A DNA stretch of 6,529 nt from Schlesneria sp. Lineage in GTDB: Bacteria > Planctomycetota > Planctomycetia > Planctomycetales > Planctomycetaceae. Position numbers and translations under genes: made by a program. The stretch covers positions 1 to 6,529 of the forward strand of contig JANXOO010001473.1 of NCBI GenBank assembly GCA_025353525.1, given 5' to 3'. The notes under the pieces were generated by a model. It was not told the origin of the DNA and made no database searches. It saw only the letters and a program-made list of their open reading frames with translations. Shown one piece after another: positions 1 through 4,630 of this stretch; positions within the stretch are counted from its first letter, which is position 1, and each line of letters begins with the position of its first letter.

Positions 1-1604
1 CCTTCTGCGCCTGCGAGTCGGAACGTCGATGTTCTTGCGTCCCGCAAGTAAAGTGCCGTCAATTCTGATTGCAACACGTCCCGACACGACATCAGCATGC
101 GTTCGGTCAGAAAGTCCACGTCAGCCAATCGTCCAACCGCCTGATTCATCCGTTGCAAGGTCTTGTCGAGTCGGTATTTCTCGCGAAAAAATCGCCGGTC
201 GACGAATTTTTGCCACGAATCGCGCAACCAGATCAGCATCACGACCGCCAGCATCAGAATTCCGGCCATGATCCACTTCGGTTGCTCCATGGCCTGTGAC
301 CGACGGACGGCCAATGTCATGGTCCCACATGCGATCGCCAAAGCAACCATCGCTGTGGCACCGTAACTCATGACGTAATAGGACATGCCCCGATTGATGA
401 TCTGATCGATCAGCATCAGCTTGTAGCGGACAATTCCCACCGCATAAGCGAACATAAATACGAGGCTTGCGAGGAACATCGGTAACCGGCCGCCGCCGAG
501 CACAAAGCTTTCGCGATCAGCGAAAGCGAGATAAAGCGCATATCCGATGAAAACGGACGCTGAACATCCTGCCAGAAAGATCCATCGTACCTGATTTCGC
601 TCGACCGGATTTCGTGACGTGCGCCAACTGTGTGTGAGCGCAACCTGAGCCAGAAAAAAGTAAATCGCGGCGACACAGATATAGAAATAGACTCCGTTAC
701 GAAGTCCGCGCAGAAAAAATTGCTTGGACTCGATGATGTACGTTGAAACACCCGATTGCAAGTTTCGCAAAAACATCTGCTTCAGTTCTGACGCTTCCTG
801 CTGATCGGCTAACGCGATCAAAGACCATAGCAACCCATCCGTCATCACGAATGCGATAATCGCCACCACCGGAATCGTATAGATTGATCCGATGACAGTG
901 ACAGGCCACGAGGTGAGTAGTGGCTTGGGTCGTGGGTAAACGAGAAAAAAGTGCAGAATGACCGCAGGCAAAATCGCTCCGCAAATGACAAATGGAAGGT
1001 TGAGCCAAAAACTGCTCCCGACAGTCCACCAATGAAAACCGCCGACGAACGCCGCCAGCGTGACAGCACACATTGCGAAGAAAAGCCGTGCCGCGTCATC
1101 AAAAGGGCGACTCCAGAATGCAACCGCGCCAACCGAAAAAATAATCAGCTCGAGCAGGAACCAGACGAGTGTCATCCCGACTTCCCGCATCGGCACAGAT
1201 TGGATTTTGATTCTTGAGGTGATGACTTCACCAGTTCTATGTCTCCGAAACCGTATGGGAACAAAATCAGATGAGTCGAATTGATTTGTTGAGCCGGCGA
1301 CCATCGGGCGATTTCGGATGGCAAATTGCTCTCGCATGAAATCGAGCGATGTGTCGATCGGCTTTCCTGCGACATCCAGTAAAACATCTTTGACGGTCGG
1401 CGCTTCGTCGCGTTCTGCGGTAATGAGGTTATTGGTGTGTTCGATGACGATTCCCCGCTCCGATTCCATAGAATTTACGAGCAGAAAATACATGCGCAGA
1501 TCCGGAGCTGTCGCAACGACGACGAGGACCAAAACGCAGTAGCCAACGATCGCGCCAGCAAGGCCTGCGAGCCCCCAACGCCCCCCCCAGCTTATGTTTT
1601 CCAT
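1..1604 (-). CDS. Multi-TM membrane sensor, PDZ-like and GAF-like domains (C-terminus beyond left edge)
   Basis: One minus-strand frame is open from ATG at 1604 to the left edge (534 codons, no stop), so only the N-terminal part is visible. Layout by residue: TM helix about 11-33; an extracytoplasmic stretch of about 35-140 with a PDZ-like strand (VLLDVAGKPID, 74-84); TM helices near 143-164, 172-190, 199-222, 233-253, 303-323, 340-361, 375-391, 409-432 and 443-459; then the linker FVDRRFFREKYRLDKTLQ (467-484) and the beginning of a GAF-like domain from about 495. Segments such as AYAVGIVRYKLMLIDQIINR (386-405) and LPAVILHFFLVYPRP (212-226) are typical of bacterial multi-TM/GAF signalling proteins that end in a histidine kinase, SpoIIE-type phosphatase or cyclase. 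The output domain is outside the window and cannot be named. The ATG is the first possible start because TGA directly precedes it in frame; a GGAAG ribosome-binding sequence lies 4 nt upstream. Its own promoter is at 1709-1737. Confidence 0.88.
   Translation of the reverse strand, partial: MENISWGGRWGLAGLAGAIVGYCVLVLVVVATAPDLRMYFLLVNSMESERGIVIEHTNNLITAERDEAPTVKDVLLDVAGKPIDTSLDFMREQFAIRNRPMVAGSTNQFDSSDFVPIRFRRHRTGEVITSRIKIQSVPMREVGMTLVWFLLELIIFSVGAVAFWSRPFDDAARLFFAMCAVTLAAFVGGFHWWTVGSSFWLNLPFVICGAILPAVILHFFLVYPRPKPLLTSWPVTVIGSIYTIPVVAIIAFVMTDGLLWSLIALADQQEASELKQMFLRNLQSGVSTYIIESKQFFLRGLRNGVYFYICVAAIYFFLAQVALTHSWRTSRNPVERNQVRWIFLAGCSASVFIGYALYLAFADRESFVLGGGRLPMFLASLVFMFAYAVGIVRYKLMLIDQIINRGMSYYVMSYGATAMVALAIACGTMTLAVRRSQAMEQPKWIMAGILMLAVVMLIWLRDSWQKFVDRRFFREKYRLDKTLQRMNQAVGRLADVDFLTERMLMSCRDVLQSELTALYLRDARTSTFRLAGAE
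1581..1588 (-). repeat. Poly-G tract of 8 at codons 6-9 of the sensor gene
   Basis: Eight consecutive C on the plus strand read as GGGGGGGG in the coding strand, from the end of codon 6 (TGG) to the start of codon 9 (CGT) after ATG 1604. A second ATG at 1608, four bases upstream and in another frame, is also open through the tract. Loss of one G would put the 1608 start into the main frame and take the 1604 start out of it. Runs of this kind are prone to slippage; that it varies here is only a possibility. Confidence 0.5.
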
Positions 1605-1702
1605 TCATCTTCCGATGCTGATTTCGGCGCCGAACAACGTTTTATCGGCGCCGTTTGGCGGATTTTTGTATTTCGGCGCGCGCCGAAACGAAAACATAAC
1701 AC
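1605..1702 (-). promoter_or_regulatory. Structured 5' leader of the sensor gene with three GGCGCC palindromes
   Basis: The predicted leader between the promoter and ATG 1604 holds three palindromes: TTTCGGCGCGCGCCGAAA (1671-1688, 18 nt perfect), CGGCGCCG (1646-1653) and TTCGGCGCCGAA (1623-1634, 12 nt perfect). In RNA, 1645-1653 can pair with 1625-1633 as a 9-bp GC-rich stem with an 11-nt loop, and the 18-nt palindrome can fold alone as a 7-bp stem with a GCGC loop. A further small hairpin CATC-GGAA-GATG (1606-1617) would place the GGAAG ribosome-binding sequence in and next to a GNRA-type loop. The elements could act as RNA structures controlling translation or as DNA operators, since their centres are about 21 and 30 bp apart. 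I recognise no known riboswitch class. Confidence 0.45.
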
Positions 1703-1708
1703 GAGCCA

Positions 1709-1737
1709 ATTATTGCCATAAGTCTATTGAATTTCAA
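1709..1737 (-). promoter_or_regulatory. Sigma70-type promoter of the sensor gene
   Basis: Read on the minus strand, TTGAAA (1737-1732) is separated by exactly 17 bases from AATAAT (1714-1709), a near-consensus -35/-10 pair. The expected transcription start is near 1702, giving a leader of about 98 nt before ATG 1604. The region just upstream (1741-1767) is T-rich on this strand and sits where an UP element would be. No other equally good promoter is visible in the gap. Confidence 0.65.
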
Positions 1738-1752
1738 TCGTTTTGATTGAAA
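1726..1752. promoter_or_regulatory. Candidate operator: overlapping inverted repeats on the -35 element
   Basis: Two inverted repeats share a half-site. ATTGAA-T-TTCAAT covers 1726-1738, and TTTCAATC-GTTTT-GATTGAAA (8-bp arms) covers 1732-1752. The shared arm is the -35 hexamer of the sensor promoter. Three ATTGAA half-sites in 27 bp over a promoter is the usual appearance of a repressor site. The regulator is unknown, and AT-rich sequence makes chance repeats more likely. Confidence 0.4.
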
Positions 1753-1788
1753 AAAACAAAAACAAAAGCGCCGACATCGATCCGGCAC
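1750..1788 (-). terminator. Intrinsic terminator, minus strand, upstream of the sensor promoter
   Basis: On the minus strand, GTGCCG (1788-1783) pairs with CGGCGC (1773-1768) as a 6-bp stem with one G-T wobble and a 9-nt loop. It is followed directly by TTTTGTTTTTGTTTTTTT (1767-1750). This is a good rho-independent terminator for transcripts arriving from the right, either a long 3' end of the glycosyltransferase operon or a transcript starting inside the gap. It would insulate the sensor gene from the operon. Confidence 0.6.
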
Positions 1789-2116
1789 GGAGAATGCATA
1801 ACCGCCGAGTGGCGAAAACTTGAGATTGTCGCCTTAAACTTACCCAGCCCGAACCCCCAGTGAGCCACAATCGTCTTCGCCTGTGAACTGCATGGTCTCC
1901 CTAAAGCAGTCTCTGACCCACTCTGCTGCCCGGTTCCCACTACCAGTACACCCAACACAGTCGAAGCAGTAGTTCTCTGGGGGTTCTTTTAATTTTTCGA
2001 TTTCGCGGCAGGCTTTATTTTGAAAATGGCCTTTCTTGACTCGCCTACTGGAGTGAAGCGGCCAAGCAAACCCTGCAGCGCAAATCATCGATTCAACGGA
2101 TGGAGCAGGAGGCGGA
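1789..2116. other. Intergenic stretch without a convincing gene
   Basis: I see no recognisable protein, RNA gene, or insertion-sequence end here. Small GC hairpins lie near its left end: CGCC-GAGT-GGCG (1803-1814) and GGCGA/TCGCC (arms near 1811-1815 and 1829-1833). It then becomes AT-rich around 1985-2030. A minus-strand frame at 1840-2088 is open but unsupported and is listed separately. The stretch could be decayed coding or mobile sequence, or the 3' region of the operon transcript. Confidence 0.5.
1840..2088 (-). CDS. Doubtful small cysteine-rich ORF (82 aa)
   Basis: This is an open frame of 82 codons with ATG at 2088, ending 52 bp before the minus-strand terminator at 1750-1788, which is a plausible position for a gene. 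The product has seven cysteines, including a CFDCVGC cluster at residues 42-48, which could suggest metal binding. Against it, there is no ribosome-binding sequence before the ATG, no similarity I recognise, and the codon use looks unselected (AGG, AGT and GGG are frequent compared with neighbouring genes). I think it is more likely chance or a decayed fragment than a gene. Confidence 0.15.
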   Translation of the reverse strand: MICAAGFAWPLHSSRRVKKGHFQNKACREIEKLKEPPENYCFDCVGCTGSGNRAAEWVRDCFRETMQFTGEDDCGSLGVRAG

Positions 2117-2264
2117 CGCCCTCACGGACGGGGGCGATTTTTTTGACAGCGCATGTCGCGACTGCTGGCTCGATGTCATTCTTTTCGGCTGCGTCATGAA
2201 ATCGCGATCAATTGCTCAGCGATTCAAAGGGAGAGTGGCAATTGCTTTTGAACCAGTTCATTGA
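2100..2264 (+). CDS. Doubtful short plus-strand ORF or gene fragment (54 aa)
   Basis: ATG at 2100 opens 54 codons ending at TGA 2262-2264. The same frame is open and protein-like from 2040, just after an in-frame TGA at 2037-2039. The amino-acid make-up (residues 1-18 MEQEADALTDGGDFFDSA, then CRDCWLDVILFG) and the codons resemble real coding sequence more than the rest of the gap does, but there is no ribosome-binding sequence. It contains a terminator-like hairpin (2117-2144) and overlaps the end of the convergent glycosyltransferase gene by 41 bp. It may be the tail of a lost gene. Product not recognised. Confidence 0.2.
   Translation: MEQEADALTDGGDFFDSACRDCWLDVILFGCVMKSRSIAQRFKGRVAIAFEPVH
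2117..2144 (+). terminator. Intrinsic terminator, plus strand, with no obvious gene in front
   Basis: CGCCCTC (2117-2123) pairs with GGGGGCG (2130-2136) as a 7-bp stem with one wobble and a 6-nt loop, followed by A and seven T (2138-2144). The T-tract and wobble make it a terminator for rightward transcripts only; on the minus strand no T-run follows and the wobble becomes a mismatch. No plus-strand gene lies to its left, so it may end an unseen antisense or small RNA, or protect the 3' end of the glycosyltransferase gene from opposing transcription. It also lies inside the doubtful ORF at 2100-2264; both cannot easily be true. Confidence 0.5.
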
Positions 2265-3186
2265 AATAAAGCATCACTGATTGAGGCGGTCTCCAGCCTC
2301 CGCACTTGTTTGAAAATATCGCGTAAAAATCCCGTGCGAATTCTCGTCCAATCTGTTGAGTGCAGTAAATCGATTGGCCAAGATCGAAGAAACGCCGTCG
2401 ATGCTCCCAGATTTGCAGCAGGGTTTGGTTCCGCACAATCCAGGGTGAAAGCTTCAGGGATGCCAACTCCGCAACAGCAGAAGCGATGGCAGCGGGATCG
2501 TCAGCGACAATTCGGCTAAATCCCGGGTTCAACCACGCATCACGGCCACCCTGACTGACCGTTGACACGACGGGAAGTCCGCAAAGCAGATATTCGGTAC
2601 AGGCATACATCGCACCTTCACACGCCGAAAGGCAAAGCCCGACGTTCGCCTGATTGAGAAGCACTGCAATTTCTTCGGGTGAACGAAATCGCCCGTCGGC
2701 CAGATGAGAAAACGTGGCGTTCGGCATTTTATCGGCAATTTCGTCGAAATACGATTGCTCGTCATCGCTCGCAAACGTTCCACCGACAATCGATAGTCGC
2801 GGAATTTCTGCGGCAAGCTGATGTCGCTTGAAACGTGACATGCGAGCGGTATAGACCGCGTTGAACCGCTTCTCGGCACCCGGTTGAATTGTGTAGCGAC
2901 ACTCGTCGATAAACGCATTGTGATTGACGAAACAAGCCGGAACTCCCCTCACGACAAGCTGGCGACAGATTGCCGCATCGTTCACGAGGTGGTGGATCGT
3001 GTGATTTGGTCGAAGTGCCGCCGCAGCCCGGTGCCAGCCTTCAATTTGGTCTGCGGAAGAATGCCACATATAGCAGACAAACCGTGTGATCGGCGTCTCA
3101 GGCAGGTAATTGCCGATATCTTCTTCATGTGCACTGTGATAGAGGGCCGGAGGGCTGACCGAAATCCACCCGTAGAAATAACTCAT
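2224..3186 (-). CDS. GT-B-type glycosyltransferase (GT4-like)
   Basis: This 320-residue protein would transfer a sugar from a nucleotide-sugar donor to an unknown acceptor, probably at the cytoplasmic face. The C-terminal half carries the hallmark of retaining GT-B enzymes: NVGLCLSACEGAMYACTEYL (181-200) with the E-x7-E pair E190/E198, then LCGLPVVSTVSQGGRD (201-216), the donor-binding loop. The N-terminal half contains FVNHNAFIDE (86-95) and VYTARMSRFKRHQLA (111-125), the position of the acceptor-domain junction. At 320 residues it is somewhat short for a GT4 enzyme, because the N-terminal Rossmann half is compact. No signal peptide or TM helix is seen. Its ATG (3186) overlaps the TGA of the preceding glycosyltransferase as ATGA, so translation is probably coupled; an AGAGG lies 10 nt upstream. 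Donor and acceptor cannot be read from the sequence. Confidence 0.85.
   Translation of the reverse strand: MSYFYGWISVSPPALYHSAHEEDIGNYLPETPITRFVCYMWHSSADQIEGWHRAAAALRPNHTIHHLVNDAAICRQLVVRGVPACFVNHNAFIDECRYTIQPGAEKRFNAVYTARMSRFKRHQLAAEIPRLSIVGGTFASDDEQSYFDEIADKMPNATFSHLADGRFRSPEEIAVLLNQANVGLCLSACEGAMYACTEYLLCGLPVVSTVSQGGRDAWLNPGFSRIVADDPAAIASAVAELASLKLSPWIVRNQTLLQIWEHRRRFFDLGQSIYCTQQIGREFARDFYAIFSNKCGGWRPPQSVMLYFNELVQKQLPLSL
3183..3186 (-). other. ATGA stop/start overlap between the two glycosyltransferases
   Basis: On the minus strand, ATGA holds the start codon of the GT-B gene (3186-3184) and the TGA of the GT-A gene (3185-3183). Such overlaps usually mean termination-reinitiation and production of both proteins in linked amounts. 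Confidence 0.85.
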
Positions 3187-4304
3187 CCCGGTTCATCCTC
3201 TGCAGTTATTGGCGCAAGCTCGTCGCCAATAAATCGCGATGCACGTCGCATCCCGACGGCTCGCGACGTTCGCCACAACGTGCTGATCTCACCAATGTGT
3301 TGTACCAAACTCGGTGTCGGCACGAATACAGGCGTATTGCTTCTCGCAGCCCAATCGCCGACGAGTGAGTCGATTCCGGCGGTTTCTGACTGGCAATAGC
3401 CGATCACTCGCGAATCCGCAACGAACTCTTCTGCCGATACTCGTGAGAAGATCAAAGCAACGGCCCCGTATTTCCATGTCTCATCCAGACTCCGCCAGCC
3501 GGGATCTTTTGCAGTATAATTCTCGCAACAGTAGGGGGAAGCCACGAACCGGCCGTTGCCTGGCCAGTTGACGCGATCGAAATAATCTCTGATCGGAAGA
3601 TGCGAGGGCCACAGTGCATCGTCCTGTAGCAGCATCAGTCCATCGGCTGGTGATCGACGTAACAGCTCGACGATGGCGAGGTAGAAGTTTCCCATAGCAC
3701 CCACTGCGGGCAATCGAACTGTTCGTGGGAATGAGGTCAATTCATGGGGTAGGTCGAATTCCCCGTCAATAAACAAATGGGGCGAGTCCCATCCTGCCTG
3801 ACACACGCTTGTCACGCACTCACCGACCGTTGACAACCTGCGATGTGCCGTCGTAACTCCGACCGTCCATTGCGTAATTGGCTTGCCGTTCCCGTCCGGG
3901 TACGGAAGATGCCTGGCAACGTCTTCGCAACTGCGGCGACCTCCTGCAGTGTGAGAAACAGGCCGCGGAGGTAGCTCATCACCATCGATAGTAACGAGCG
4001 GCAAACTCTTTTCAGCAAAACTGCAAACCTTGCGCAGTCCGTCTGTGATGATTGGATCATCAGAGGCGACACCGCTGGTCAGCCATTGATCGCATCGCGA
4101 CCATACTAACGAGGCCATCACAGGGTTCAAATCTTCGGCCGTGGGAAGAAATGACCGGCAACACACTGAGCAGATGTCGCTCGTGACAAGGGACATCGCC
4201 GAAGAAATACCTGATAGAAGCTCTCCAATCAGTGCACAACGCGCACCGTCGGAACCAGAATCCGCTTGTCGGTAGACGCACGATTCCGGATGACGAAGTG
4301 ACAT
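3183..4304 (-). CDS. GT-A-fold glycosyltransferase with N-terminal cysteine module
   Basis: A 373-residue protein in two parts. Residues 1-75 form a cysteine-rich module (C9, C23, C45, C48, C49, C71; core SDICSVCCRSFLPTAEDLNP, 42-61) that looks metal-binding and, as I recall, also precedes glycosyltransferases in other Planctomycetota. Residues 144-350 form a GT-A domain: first strand TQWTVGVTTAHRR (144-156), a donor-metal motif of DXD type at LMLLQDDALW (223-232; D228/D229), and a C-terminal block GIDSLVGDWAARS (310-322) ending in TPSLVQHIGEISTLW (330-344), with a likely catalytic or metal-binding region around D312 and H336. No TM segment is seen. ATG 4304 is preferred because it keeps C9 and follows the upstream ORF by only 8 nt, although no clear ribosome-binding sequence is visible. 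Its stop overlaps the next glycosyltransferase. Substrates are unknown. Confidence 0.82.
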   Translation of the reverse strand: MSLRHPESCVYRQADSGSDGARCALIGELLSGISSAMSLVTSDICSVCCRSFLPTAEDLNPVMASLVWSRCDQWLTSGVASDDPIITDGLRKVCSFAEKSLPLVTIDGDELPPRPVSHTAGGRRSCEDVARHLPYPDGNGKPITQWTVGVTTAHRRLSTVGECVTSVCQAGWDSPHLFIDGEFDLPHELTSFPRTVRLPAVGAMGNFYLAIVELLRRSPADGLMLLQDDALWPSHLPIRDYFDRVNWPGNGRFVASPYCCENYTAKDPGWRSLDETWKYGAVALIFSRVSAEEFVADSRVIGYCQSETAGIDSLVGDWAARSNTPVFVPTPSLVQHIGEISTLWRTSRAVGMRRASRFIGDELAPITAEDEPG

Positions 4305-4312
4305 CTGTTCAA

Positions 4313-4549
4313 CTATTGCGCGATCGAGGGAACGGCACGAATTTGACCTGGGAAATGGCCAGGTACACGAGGAGGCTTTCCTGGAGTACCGCCTGCAAGT
4401 GAAACATCCTTACGCAGAGCCCAGTCCACGCCGGTGAACTCCCACAATGTATAACCGAGTGGGGCGGAAAGATTTCGGGTTGTGAACTTCGCGAGATCAG
4501 GCGATACGACTACCACGTTACGTTCTCCAGGTAAAAACAGACTGGTCAC
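4313..4549 (-). CDS. Small hypothetical protein heading the glycosyltransferase operon (78 aa)
   Basis: This 78-codon frame starts at GTG 4549 (no ATG is available; TAG lies five codons upstream) and ends with TAG at 4315-4313, 8 nt before the GT-A start. The sequence looks like a real protein, with a folded-looking centre (GYTLWEFTGVDWALRKD, 32-48) and a Gly/Pro-rich tail (GGTPGKPPRVPGHFPGQ, 53-69). There is no signal peptide, TM helix or cysteine. Ribosome binding before the GTG is weak (only an AGAA). I recognise no family. Strand, spacing and context support a member of the glycosyltransferase operon; it could equally be a leader ORF whose translation opens the GT-A start, which has no good ribosome site of its own. 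Confidence 0.5.
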   Translation of the reverse strand: MTSLFLPGERNVVVVSPDLAKFTTRNLSAPLGYTLWEFTGVDWALRKDVSLAGGTPGKPPRVPGHFPGQIRAVPSIAQ

Positions 4550-4597
4550 TTCTGATTGAAACTAACAATCTGACATTCGACTTTCAATCGAGTCGCC

Positions 4598-4619
4598 AAA
4601 AAGATGCATGGATGGCATC
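4598..4619 (-). terminator. Weak terminator-like hairpin after the FGE-like gene
   Basis: On the minus strand GATGC (4619-4615) pairs with GCATC (4607-4603) over a 7-nt loop and is followed at once by TTTTT (4602-4598). The 5-bp stem is short, so it would stop only part of the transcripts from the FGE-like gene. A second inverted repeat (CGACT/AGTCG, 4578-4595) follows without a T-run. A weak TTGAAA (4587-4582) has no good -10 partner, so a separate promoter for the glycosyltransferase operon is not established. Confidence 0.35.
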
Positions 4620-4630
4620 GCAATCGCCGA

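Noticed and set aside
416..1387. Several minus-strand ORFs (416-751, 697-1071, 845-1132, 1172-1387) as separate genes
   Set aside because: All lie out of frame inside the continuous sensor frame 1-1604, which has clear TM and domain structure; they are shadows.
1734..1958. 74-aa minus-strand ORF
   Set aside because: It runs through the terminator and its T-tract into the sensor promoter; the Phe/Val-rich end is simply the T-tract translated.
1840..2088. ArfGAP-like zinc finger suggested by EPPENYCFDCVGC
   Set aside because: The likeness covers only a dozen residues; the second cysteine pair and following conserved residues of that domain are absent.
2199..2224. Inverted repeat AATCGC/GCGATT at the end of the GT-B gene as a terminator
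   Set aside because: The stem is AT-rich and short with a 13-nt loop, and no T-run follows on the minus strand.
2884..3399. 171-aa plus-strand ORF
   Set aside because: It is antisense to both glycosyltransferases, which have recognisable motifs across this stretch; its product has no domain-like pattern.
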